Shown: positions 1 to 5,455, numbered from the stretch's first letter. The stretch is DNA of 5,455 bases from Desulfitobacterium sp. (GCA_012799495.1 JAAZLD010000238.1:1-5455); one strand, 5' to 3'. The notes: generated by a model from the letters alone, not told the origin. Translations and numbers: made by a program.

Positions 1-91
1 GGCAACAAAGTTTAAAAAACTTGTCACCTAAGTGTTTTCTCTCATAAATTTAAGTAAGAATTGCCATGTTTAATTCCTTCACATTTATAGT

Positions 92-403
92 CTAACTATT
101 CCAAAGAAAGGTGAAAATGAGTGCCCAAATAATTGCTAAAGCCAAAAATGCCACACAGACAATAACTAAAGGCTTTTTTATCCCTTCAACACTATAGGCT
201 TTCGCAGACCTTATCCCCACTGGAATCCATACTAAAGAAAATATTGCCCCAAAAAGACCTATTGTCCCAATGTACTCCATCATGTGAAACCCAAGGATTG
301 GTTGCCCTCTCATGAGTTCAGGTAAAAACGGGATCAAGGCAGAACTTATAATCCATGCAATTATTATAAATATCCAACCATAATTAAGTTTATTATACTT
401 CAT
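92..403 (-). CDS. Small three-helix membrane protein of unknown function (103 aa)
   Basis: I do not recognise the family. The 103-residue product has three hydrophobic stretches, at about residues 9-27, 44-62 and 77-100, so it should be an integral membrane protein with very short loops; the loop at 63-77 carries Arg and Lys and probably faces the cytoplasm. There is no signal peptidase site or catalytic motif that I can see. The start at 403 is chosen because a good ribosome binding site (AAGAGGT, 409-415) sits 5 bases upstream and the first helix follows closely. An in-frame ATG at 466, with AGGGA nine bases upstream, would add 21 polar residues and cannot be excluded. It is the last visible gene of a row of small membrane-protein genes on this strand, 136 bases after the stop of the previous one, and is probably co-transcribed with them. 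That it is a real gene is fairly sure; the start is moderately sure. Confidence 0.7.
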   Translation of the reverse strand: MKYNKLNYGWIFIIIAWIISSALIPFLPELMRGQPILGFHMMEYIGTIGLFGAIFSLVWIPVGIRSAKAYSVEGIKKPLVIVCVAFLALAIIWALIFTFLWNS

Positions 404-408
404 ATCAG

Positions 409-415
409 ACCTCTT
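409..415 (-). promoter_or_regulatory. Ribosome binding site deciding the start at 403
   Basis: AAGAGGT on the minus strand lies 5 bases before the ATG at 401-403. It matches the anti-Shine-Dalgarno sequence better than the AGGGA nine bases before the alternative ATG at 464-466, so the shorter protein is preferred. Confidence 0.5.
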
Positions 416-539
416 TATCATCCTCGCGCCGCTAGGAAAATATGATTTCGTCATATACACTTTCATTAAACGTATTCCCTGTCAGAACAGGAAGTTCTTG
501 CTCCATATTATTAGAAGAATATGAACTATTATACTAAAA

Positions 540-1004
540 CTATAGTACTTTCTCTTCTGTGCTCGATGATACCCTTTCATATCTTCTCTCATTATCTCTC
601 CAAGCGAGAACTCCACATATAGCACCAAGAATGGTTAAGAAAATGACCAAAGGTATGATTGTATTTATTGGTAGATGCGAAATAATATAAATGGGTGTTC
701 GCCCTTCTGCAATAAATTGGATAACTAAGACTACAATGACAATATTACAGATGCTTTTTATGCCCTCAAAAAGTATATTAATAAAACGCCCTTTTTTTCT
801 CTTCTTCTCCCATTTCCAATAGAATTTCATTTCATAGGAATCCATCTTCAAAGACCGATAGATTGCAAGAAGCATTATAGCAATAATTACTATATAGTAT
901 AATTCCATATGATATATTTCAAACTCTAGAGGAAGAGTCAGTAGAATCAAAAATATAATAATCGTAATTATATTTCTCTCTTTCTTAAGTTCATGTAAAG
1001 GCAT
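540..1004 (-). CDS. Four-helix membrane protein of unknown function (154 aa)
   Basis: I do not recognise the family. The protein has four likely transmembrane helices, at about residues 12-27, 33-49, 75-98 and 113-135. A highly basic segment (Lys/Arg-rich, residues 64-73) joins helices 2 and 3, and the C-terminal tail from 136 is charged. By the positive-inside rule the N-terminus, the 64-73 loop and the C-terminus face the cytoplasm. There is no signal-peptidase site, cysteine motif or nuclease/ATPase signature. The start is well supported: AAGGAGGT lies 4 bases before the ATG at 1002-1004. Upstream is a frameshifted small membrane gene whose restored reading frame would run 14 bases into this one, a typical coupled arrangement. 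Downstream, 136 bases away, is another small membrane protein. A role as subunit of a membrane complex or transporter is possible but unsupported. Confidence 0.75.
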   Translation of the reverse strand: MPLHELKKERNIITIIIFLILLTLPLEFEIYHMELYYIVIIAIMLLAIYRSLKMDSYEMKFYWKWEKKRKKGRFINILFEGIKSICNIVIVVLVIQFIAEGRTPIYIISHLPINTIIPLVIFLTILGAICGVLAWRDNERRYERVSSSTEEKVL

Positions 1005-1229
1005 ACTGACCTCCTTCTCCCCCTGGGATGAATACCCATAGTATTATTCCCACTACACTACGCATGAAAATAGCGCCGGGAAAGCTATTACTCTCCAGTC
1101 CCATAATGTCTCCTGTTCTGGCGTAACAAATGGAACGTAAAGATTATTACCAAAGACGCGAATTCCTTGAATGATAATAAATAGACTAAGAATCTTGCAT
1201 GCCAAACTAGCAATTTCTCTCTTTTCCAC
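991..1229 (-). pseudogene. Frameshifted small membrane protein gene
   Basis: From a GTG at 1227-1229 the frame reads 58 residues beginning VEKREIASLACKIL, with a hydrophobic helix at about residues 12-26, and stops at a TAG (1053-1055). Moving to the -1 frame near 1056-1075 gives an open continuation, SVVGIILWVFIPGGEGG, which looks like a second membrane helix and ends at a TGA (991-993), 14 bases inside the next gene. A single lost base around 1065 would explain it, and the repaired protein would be about 79 residues with two helices. The GTG at 1229 is favoured because GGGGGAG (1236-1242) lies 6 bases upstream; a GTG at 1256 has only a weak site. I know similar short two-helix proteins only as uncharacterised. 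No slippery heptamer for programmed frameshifting is present at the junction. It could be a true pseudogene, a truncated 58-residue protein, or a sequencing error. Confidence 0.6.
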
Positions 1230-1235
1230 AACCCA

Positions 1236-1242
1236 CTCCCCC
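1236..1242 (-). promoter_or_regulatory. Ribosome binding site for the frameshifted membrane gene
   Basis: GGGGGAG on the minus strand lies 6 bases before the GTG at 1227-1229. The strong site with ideal spacing points to this GTG over the in-frame GTG at 1254-1256 as the real start, and shows that the gene was or still is translated. Confidence 0.45.
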
Positions 1243-1371
1243 TCTACCTTATTCACAATAAAATTGCCTAGTTCTCTTTTGACTGTATTCTCTATCTTTT
1301 TCTATATTCCTCCATTTTTTTGAAGCGTAAATGTTGTTAATTGGAACAAACAATCCCTGTATACAACAAGT

Positions 1372-1399
1372 ATTATTGCAAAGAATAACACTATGTTAA
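1372..1399 (-). promoter_or_regulatory. Possible promoter for the small membrane gene cluster
   Basis: On the minus strand TTAACA (1394-1399; 5 of 6 to the -35 consensus) and AATAAT (1372-1377; 5 of 6 to the -10 consensus) are separated by 16 bases. Transcription would run toward the membrane genes with a leader of about 135 bases. The -35 overlaps a short palindrome, TAACA-3-TGTTA (1387-1399), which could be an operator. In AT-rich intergenic DNA such matches arise by chance, so this is weak. The divergent CDGSH gene must have its promoter in the same 1257-1413 stretch; the best I see for it is TTGTTA (1334-1339) with TGTATA (1358-1363), spacing 18, which is also weak. Confidence 0.3.
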
Positions 1400-1413
1400 T
1401 TTATGCTTATAAA

Positions 1414-1418
1414 AGGAG
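1414..1418 (+). promoter_or_regulatory. Ribosome binding site deciding the TTG start of the CDGSH gene
   Basis: AGGAG lies directly against a TTG at 1419 but 9 bases before a second in-frame TTG at 1428-1430. Initiation needs a spacer, so the second TTG is the likely start. There is no ATG or GTG upstream of the first cysteine motif that would serve. Confidence 0.6.
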
Positions 1419-1427
1419 TTGGACAAC

Positions 1428-1667
1428 TTGGAGAAACCTGTAATTGCAGACAAATCACCTATACCTGTTGAGTTAAAGAAAGGGGAAACATATTATTACT
1501 GTACTTGTGGAAAAAGTTCAAGTCAGCCTTTTTGTGACGGTTCCCATCAGGGAACTTCATTTGAACCTCTAGCTTTCGAGGCCAAAGAAGATGGGACAGC
1601 TTATCTATGCGCTTGCAAGCATACTAAAAATCCACCCTATTGTGACGGAACCCATAATAGTCTCTAA
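1428..1667 (+). CDS. CDGSH iron-sulfur domain protein (two CDGSH motifs, 79 aa)
   Basis: Small soluble iron-sulfur protein of the CDGSH (mitoNEET-like) family, which binds [2Fe-2S] clusters through three cysteines and one histidine and is linked to electron transfer or redox and iron handling; the exact partner in bacteria is not settled. Two complete motifs are present and fill almost the whole chain. The first is CTCGKSSSQPFCDGSH (residues 25-40, ligands C25, C27, C36, H40). The second is CACKHTKNPPYCDGTH (residues 61-76, ligands C61, C63, C72, H76). Both fit C-x-C-x2-(S/T)-x3-P-x-C-D-G-(S/T)-H, so one chain may hold two clusters. No membrane anchor or signal peptide is seen, so it should be cytoplasmic. 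The start is the TTG at 1428, 9 bases after AGGAG; a TTG at 1419 would add three residues but leaves no spacer. It stands alone, divergent from the membrane gene cluster and convergent with the UvrC-like gene, and ends 4 bases before a strong hairpin. Confidence 0.95.
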   Translation: MEKPVIADKSPIPVELKKGETYYYCTCGKSSSQPFCDGSHQGTSFEPLAFEAKEDGTAYLCACKHTKNPPYCDGTHNSL

Positions 1668-1670
1668 AAG

Positions 1671-1733
1671 AAGCTCCTCCTAAAATAGATTTGGATATTT
1701 CCATCAACTACATAGGAGGAGCTTATAATTTTT
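1671..1733 (+). terminator. Rho-independent terminator, possibly bidirectional
   Basis: A perfect 12-base inverted repeat (AAGCTCCTCCTA at 1671-1682, TAGGAGGAGCTT at 1713-1724) encloses a 30-base loop and is followed on the plus strand by ATAATTTTT (1725-1733). It begins 3 bases after the CDGSH stop codon. On the minus strand the hairpin is followed by the poorer tract CTTTT, so it may also stop transcripts from the UvrC-like gene, whose stop codon is about 170 bases away. The large loop is unusual for an intrinsic terminator. Confidence 0.7.
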
Positions 1734-1860
1734 CTGTTTACCATAGGAATAACTTTTCTATCTGCCCTAGGAAAAGATTATAAGTTACTGAGCTAAATTG
1801 AAAGGATAATAATTCCAATAGCTCTGTAAATAAGACATAAGGAAAATTTCTCCTGTCAAT

Positions 1861-1876
1861 GAACTGACTACAGTTC
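1861..1876 (-). other. Small hairpin just after the UvrC-like gene
   Basis: GAACTG (1861-1866) and CAGTTC (1871-1876) form a perfect 6-base stem with a 4-base loop, about 20 bases past the UvrC-like stop codon. No T-run follows on the minus strand, so it is not a convincing terminator; a 3' RNA end-protecting hairpin or chance are both possible. The rest of 1734-1897 shows no gene. Confidence 0.25.
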
Positions 1877-1897
1877 TCAAGTTTCAGCTAAATAGAG

Positions 1898-3088
1898 CTA
1901 AGGGATTTTTCTGAGGATATGTTCCATAAACTTTTCTGGAAAATCCTCTTCCTTTAACATTTTTTTAGTCACAGGAAAAGTAAAAACTCCTTCCTTTTTG
2001 TTAAGGTAAGAGTAGATAATTTGCGCCTCATCCACTTCCTGTGAGGTTAATTGGCGAGGGTTTCCATTGCCCTCACTCTCTAAAATCTCACTCTTAAGAT
2101 TTAGTTGAGCTTCCTTTAGGAAGTTAAATAATTCATTATTAGTTAGGTCTAATTTATTAAAAGTGTACTTTTTGCCGACAAAATGGACAACCCTGCTCAT
2201 GATTAGCTTATTCCCTCGGATCAGGAATGCTTTGGCTCTCGTATTATATTCATCTAAGAACTCTAGGAGCAGAACACTCCGATTCCGGTGAATGGACCGT
2301 AGGAACTTTTGCCGACCTTGAATATACTTTACACCCATAAGGTACTGTTTATAACTGCCCGCTTTTTCAAATTCGAGTTCTTCAGAGGCTTCCTTAATTT
2401 CTTCCTTGAGTCTCTTATTGACGCTTTTATCTTTCCCTTCAATAACCTGACAAAGAGCCTGAATCTGAACCCGGTATTTTTCCTGACTTACCTTCCCTGT
2501 ACATACCCCTAGGCAGGTTTCTAATTCCCGATAAAGGCAACCATTGCCTCCATTCATTGGCCTAGTAGTGGTGCATTTCCGTAGGAGGAAGTAATCATTA
2601 AAAAACTCCAGAGCTTTTTCCACTTGGTTACGACTATTAAAGGGGCCATAATACAAGGCCCCATCATCCCTGCCTTCCCATGCGTGAACAATCTCTAGTT
2701 TGGGAAAATCCTTCTGGGGTATCTTTAGATAAACATATTTCTTCTCATTCTTCATTTGCCGGTTGTAAAGAGGCTTAATCTCCTTAATCAGACGACATTC
2801 TTCCAAGAGGGCATCTAGTTCCGTATCTAATACCCGGTACTCAAAGTCCCGGATATTTTGGATCATTTCCTCTACTTTAGGTTCCCGGTCTTTCTGATTG
2901 TGAAAGTACTGCGATACCCTGTTCTTAAGATTCTTCCCCTTCCCTACATAGATAACATTGCCTAATGAATCTTTCATTAGGTAGATTCCAGGACTTGAGG
3001 GAAGATTTTTTAGTTTTTCCTGGAGACATTGTCTATTTTCTATGTCTTGCTTAGTTTCATATACTTTTTTCACATCTTCTTTTCTCAC
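1898..3088 (-). CDS. UvrC/Cho-like GIY-YIG nuclease lacking the C-terminal UvrC nuclease domain (396 aa)
   Basis: A homologue of the N-terminal part of UvrC, the excision-repair nuclease; the GIY-YIG half makes the 3' incision beside DNA damage. The GIY-YIG domain spans about residues 26-110, with GIY (34-36), YVG (47-49), Arg57 and the conserved Glu97 in TELDALLEECRLIK, so the active site looks complete. A conserved YGPF motif is at 147-150. Four cysteines, C172, C184, C192 and C196, have the C-x11-C-x7-C-x3-C spacing of the UvrC cluster shown to bind [4Fe-4S] in E. coli UvrC. A UVR (UvrB-contact) motif lies at about 219-254. The remaining 140 residues resemble only the edge of the UvrC RNase H-like region, and there is no RNase H active site or HhH tail; full UvrC is about 600 residues. 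This layout recalls Cho of E. coli (about 295 residues), but the tail is longer. The GTG start at 3088 is the first start codon after an in-frame stop; a GTG at 3073 is possible. It follows the DUF815 gene by 67 bases. Role in repair is inferred. Confidence 0.88.
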   Translation of the reverse strand: MRKEDVKKVYETKQDIENRQCLQEKLKNLPSSPGIYLMKDSLGNVIYVGKGKNLKNRVSQYFHNQKDREPKVEEMIQNIRDFEYRVLDTELDALLEECRLIKEIKPLYNRQMKNEKKYVYLKIPQKDFPKLEIVHAWEGRDDGALYYGPFNSRNQVEKALEFFNDYFLLRKCTTTRPMNGGNGCLYRELETCLGVCTGKVSQEKYRVQIQALCQVIEGKDKSVNKRLKEEIKEASEELEFEKAGSYKQYLMGVKYIQGRQKFLRSIHRNRSVLLLEFLDEYNTRAKAFLIRGNKLIMSRVVHFVGKKYTFNKLDLTNNELFNFLKEAQLNLKSEILESEGNGNPRQLTSQEVDEAQIIYSYLNKKEGVFTFPVTKKMLKEEDFPEKFMEHILRKIP

Positions 3089-3155
3089 ATCTCTTTTCTC
3101 ATATCAAGCTTTTTCACACTTATATTTCCCAGTACAGATCTTTAGCCCTTGCAAA

Positions 3156-4517
3156 TTATTCTTTACTAAATTCCGTTCCATCAAATTTTGCTTGGGCAAC
3201 TAATTTATCTACCAATTGCTTGGCTGTACGTCCTGAGCGACCCTTTTGCATTAGTACCCACCGGAGTGCTAATTGATGTAATTCATCCCTGTCAATGGAG
3301 AGGGAATTTTGAGCAGCTAGACTTTCAACGATTTTGAGATACTCATTTTGGTCTGGGGAAGTAAAGGTTACGGTAATGCCAAAGCGATCTGAGAGGGACA
3401 GCTTTTCATCCTGTACATCCCTACCATGAACTTCCGATTGGCGTTCTTCATGGGTTTCCTTAATAAGATGTTTTCTATTTGAAGTAGCGTACACTAGGAT
3501 ATTTTCAGGACGAGTCTGGATTCCTCCTTCTATGAGGGTTTTTAGTACTTTATACTCTGGCTCATTATCATCAAAGGATAGATCATCAATAAAGATAATG
3601 AATTTGAAAGGCTCATTTTCTAATAGCTGACAAATCTGAGCGAAATCCTGTAAATCGTTTTTAGCTAATTCCACCAGGCGAAGACCTTTCTTAACATAAG
3701 AGTTTAATAAAGCTTTGACCATGGATGATTTCCCTGTTCCTCTATTTCCATATAAAAGTACATTATTAGAAGGTAATCCCGCCAGGAAATGCTCGGTATT
3801 TTCTATAACAATTTTCTTTTCTCTTTCTAAGCCCACTAAGTCATCTAATTGTATTGGGTCGGGATTTTTAATACCTTTGAACCTTCCCTGAAAGTGATCC
3901 TTATACCAGCGTACAGCAGCATAATGGCCAAATATACCAAAACCTACTTCTTTATAATGTGTAACTAAGGCATCCATCCCTTCAACCAAGGAATGTTCAG
4001 CTAGGGCTTTTTTTATTTTCTTTCTGGCTGCAAATAACCACTCTGCTCCGGAAGAGTCTTTTTCTTCTACTGATGTATTAGAAAGCCCCCCTATTTCTTG
4101 ATCCCATTGGGGCCAATTATTTGGATGAAGAGGATGATCTGTAGGTATATCCCAAGCTTCATTATCTTGCAAATTCTTAACTACCCTCTCTTTAATCAGT
4201 TGAGGGGTTAAGTTAGCTACTTCTTGTAAAAGTTGCAAATCTCTTCGAGCAATCTCTCTTAAAGAGGGGGGTATTTCTGTCCCTTTATTGGCAGCTGTAC
4301 GGGAAAAAAGATTATCATCATCAAGAATTAGATCTAGCAAAAAGTCGGGCCATTTATATTCTAGAGCTAGAGCATTGAATCTATGGTAAGCATCGATAGT
4401 CTTGGCTGGAATAGCACCATCTACTTCCTCCATTAGTTTCTGCCAGGATCTAACAACCTCATTATCAGCTATTTGTCGATAAAATGTTAATCCTAATAAT
4501 AAATCCTTACCTAACAT
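3156..4517 (-). CDS. DUF815 family AAA+ ATPase (453 aa)
   Basis: Cytoplasmic ATP-binding protein of the DUF815 family, a group of AAA+ ATPases without a settled function. The N-terminal ~220 residues are a helical region with no motif I know. The ATPase core follows: Walker A GNRGTGKSS (257-265, with Lys263), Walker B FIIFIDD (306-312, D311/D312), a sensor-1 segment LVYATSN (341-347, Asn347), DRFG (377-380) holding a likely arginine finger, and a C-terminal GRSGRTAKQ (426-434) in the sensor-2 position. All key residues for ATP binding and hydrolysis are there, and the length is normal for the longer members of the family. The ATG at 4517 has AAGGGAG 8 bases upstream. A good promoter lies at 4566-4594, so this is the first gene of a unit that probably also includes the UvrC-like gene 67 bases downstream. 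A link to DNA repair is suggested only by that neighbour. Confidence 0.92.
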   Translation of the reverse strand: MLGKDLLLGLTFYRQIADNEVVRSWQKLMEEVDGAIPAKTIDAYHRFNALALEYKWPDFLLDLILDDDNLFSRTAANKGTEIPPSLREIARRDLQLLQEVANLTPQLIKERVVKNLQDNEAWDIPTDHPLHPNNWPQWDQEIGGLSNTSVEEKDSSGAEWLFAARKKIKKALAEHSLVEGMDALVTHYKEVGFGIFGHYAAVRWYKDHFQGRFKGIKNPDPIQLDDLVGLEREKKIVIENTEHFLAGLPSNNVLLYGNRGTGKSSMVKALLNSYVKKGLRLVELAKNDLQDFAQICQLLENEPFKFIIFIDDLSFDDNEPEYKVLKTLIEGGIQTRPENILVYATSNRKHLIKETHEERQSEVHGRDVQDEKLSLSDRFGITVTFTSPDQNEYLKIVESLAAQNSLSIDRDELHQLALRWVLMQKGRSGRTAKQLVDKLVAQAKFDGTEFSKE

Positions 4518-4565
4518 CCTTCAATCTCCCTTCTCCAATCCCTAATGCTATTTCAACGTGATCTT

Positions 4566-4594
4566 ATGGTACATTCCACTATATTTCTTGTCAA
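4566..4594 (-). promoter_or_regulatory. Sigma-A-like promoter of the DUF815/UvrC-like unit
   Basis: On the minus strand a consensus -35 TTGACA (4589-4594) and a -10 TACCAT (4566-4571, 4 of 6) are separated by the ideal 17 bases. Transcription would begin near 4559, giving a leader of about 40 bases to the ATG at 4517. There is no other gene in 4518-4743, and an upstream terminator isolates this unit from the DegV gene. Confidence 0.6.
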
Positions 4595-4700
4595 TTATTC
4601 TAGCTTCAAGAAATCAGTAGGGCTCCCAAGGTTTTTCTACTCTTCTATTAAAAAATATTTTCTGATTCCCAAAGTATCCTTATCGCAAATTCTTCCTAAT

Positions 4701-4744
4701 AAACTAGGACCCGGACACCTTAAAAGGTATCTGGGTCCTGGTTT
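4701..4744 (-). terminator. Hairpin terminator of the DegV-family gene
   Basis: Arms 4701-4721 and 4724-4744 are nearly complementary over about 20 positions, including AGGACCC/GGGTCCT, with a tight A-rich turn at the centre. On the minus strand an A-tract precedes and GTTTATT follows, as in an intrinsic terminator. The stem touches the DegV stop codon (4744-4746). On the plus strand two of the imperfect positions become G-U pairs and GGTTTTATTT follows, so it may act in both directions. Confidence 0.7.
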
Positions 4745-5455
4745 TATTTCCCTAATATTTGATTTTTTAATTCCGTAAGTCCATGAACTTCATTGATAAG
4801 AATATTATCTTTCTGGTTCCCTTTTTCCATGAAGAACATGGAGAGGGCTCCTAGTCCCACATGAGTACCTACTGCTACTCCCATTTGCATGATAAAGATA
4901 TCACCATGAAAATCCGTATCATTTTCTATCTTATGCCTTAAATTCTCCGCATAGGTCATATCCGAGGTGTAACCAATAATAATAAAGTCGGTTTTTTCCT
5001 TATCAACTCTTCTTTTGAACTCCGATACATAATGCTCAAGAACCCTTCTCCGGCCTCTTTCCTTAGCAACGATGGAGCCTTTACCCTTTTTCATGGTCAT
5101 GATGGGTTTGAGCCTTAAGAGTTTGCCTACAAAAGCACTGGCATTAGAGAGTCTACCACTCCGAATCAAATGATCCAGATCGTCTACAGACAGATAATGT
5201 TTTACGTTTGTTTTATAAGTTTCATTAAAATCTACAAGTTCAGCAAAATCCGCTCCAGCTTCTCGCATTCTTGCGCTCTTAAGAATAAGCCAGCCACTAC
5301 CATGGCTCATACTCTTGGAGTCTACGATATGAATTTTCTCTTCCCAAGTAGGATTGTCTTCTAAAAAATAACCCCGAGCTAAAACTGCTGACTGATATGC
5401 ACCACTTGTACCGCTGGACATGCATATGCGGAGAATAGAAGTATGGCCTTCCTCA
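4744..5455 (-). CDS. DegV family protein, fatty-acid-binding type (5' end outside window)
   Basis: The C-terminal 236 residues of a DegV-family protein; family members are about 280-290 long, so some 45-50 N-terminal residues lie beyond the right edge. The frame is open to the edge, and the ATG at 5421 is internal because conserved sequence (ending RIC) precedes it. DegV proteins bind one fatty acid each; the characterised FakB members present it to the kinase FakA so that exogenous fatty acids enter phospholipid synthesis. Visible family features are SSGTSGAYQSA (visible residues 13-23, lipid-head region), VDSKSMSHGSG (44-54), the RSGRLSNASAFVGKLLRLKPI block at about 5076-5165, and the C-terminal GTHVGLGALS with its conserved histidine (about 4840-4870). 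The first motif reads GTSGAY where many members have LSGTY, and an unusual Lys/Arg-rich stretch follows the central block. No FakA gene is seen here, so the specific role is inferred. The stop overlaps a terminator hairpin. Confidence 0.9.
   Translation of the reverse strand, partial: EEGHTSILRICMSSGTSGAYQSAVLARGYFLEDNPTWEEKIHIVDSKSMSHGSGWLILKSARMREAGADFAELVDFNETYKTNVKHYLSVDDLDHLIRSGRLSNASAFVGKLLRLKPIMTMKKGKGSIVAKERGRRRVLEHYVSEFKRRVDKEKTDFIIIGYTSDMTYAENLRHKIENDTDFHGDIFIMQMGVAVGTHVGLGALSMFFMEKGNQKDNILINEVHGLTELKNQILGK

Noticed and set aside
8..22. AAGTTT-3-AAACTT inverted repeat near the left edge as a terminator of the membrane cluster
   Set aside because: Only a short A/T-rich stem with no GC core; not enough to call.
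1056..1075. Programmed -1 frameshifting in the small membrane gene
   Set aside because: The junction has no X-XXY-YYZ slippery heptamer in the zero frame and no clear stimulatory stem right after it, so mutation or sequencing error is more likely.
1249..1330. Minus-strand frame ending ...QFYCE before TAA, and a seven-codon ATG frame MEEYRKR, upstream of the frameshifted membrane gene
   Set aside because: The first has no start codon after an upstream stop and the second is only seven codons; both fit random AT-rich leader DNA.
1785..1838. 17-codon minus-strand frame (MSYLQSYWNYY...) with AGGAG 11 bases upstream
   Set aside because: Too short and the spacing is too long to support as a gene; no membrane, toxin or leader-peptide feature beyond aromatic richness.
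2309..2512. Plus-strand open frame of 67 codons inside the UvrC-like gene
   Set aside because: It lies wholly antisense to a well-supported gene, has no ribosome binding site and shows low-complexity Phe/Leu-rich sequence typical of a reverse-strand shadow.
4545..4778. Plus-strand open frame of 77 codons between the DUF815 and DegV genes
   Set aside because: No ribosome binding site; it runs through the minus-strand promoter, the terminator hairpin and the end of the DegV gene, so chance is the better explanation.
5170..5364. Plus-strand open frame of 64 codons inside the DegV gene
   Set aside because: Antisense to a conserved family gene and without a start signal.

Overview
The window looks like a piece of a low-GC (by eye about 40%) Gram-positive chromosome, most likely a clostridial Firmicute of the Desulfitobacterium/Desulfosporosinus kind. 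This rests on strong AGGAGG-type ribosome binding sites, use of GTG and TTG starts, and the gene set: a DegV-family lipid-binding protein, a DUF815 AAA+ ATPase, a short UvrC-like GIY-YIG protein, a two-motif CDGSH iron-sulfur protein and several tiny membrane proteins. The genus is inference. No mobile element, CRISPR array, tRNA or rRNA was seen.

Region 1 (1-1400, minus strand): a compact row of small membrane-protein genes. Transcription runs right to left from a frameshifted gene (991-1229), into a four-helix membrane protein (540-1004), then a three-helix membrane protein (92-403). None has a function I can name. The restored frame of the first gene would overlap the start of the second by 14 bases, which argues for an operon with translational coupling.

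Region 2 (1400-1733, plus strand): the CDGSH iron-sulfur gene, divergent from region 1, with a TTG start. It ends in a strong hairpin (1671-1724) that lies between convergent genes and probably serves as a terminator for one or both. The 1734-1897 stretch holds only a small hairpin.

Region 3 (1898-4594, minus strand): a DUF815 ATPase gene, preceded by a good sigma-A-like promoter (TTGACA, 17 bases, TACCAT), and 67 bases downstream a UvrC-like gene that keeps the GIY-YIG nuclease, the four-cysteine cluster and a UVR motif but lacks the RNase H-like nuclease and HhH tail of full UvrC. With no clear terminator between them, the two are probably co-transcribed.

Region 4 (4701-5455, minus strand): the C-terminal ~236 residues of a DegV-family protein, running off the right edge and ending at a long hairpin that overlaps its stop codon.

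No complete novel defence or metabolic system is evident. The points most worth a second look are the frameshift in the small membrane gene, the Cho-like half-UvrC with an intact cysteine cluster, and its pairing with a DUF815 ATPase.
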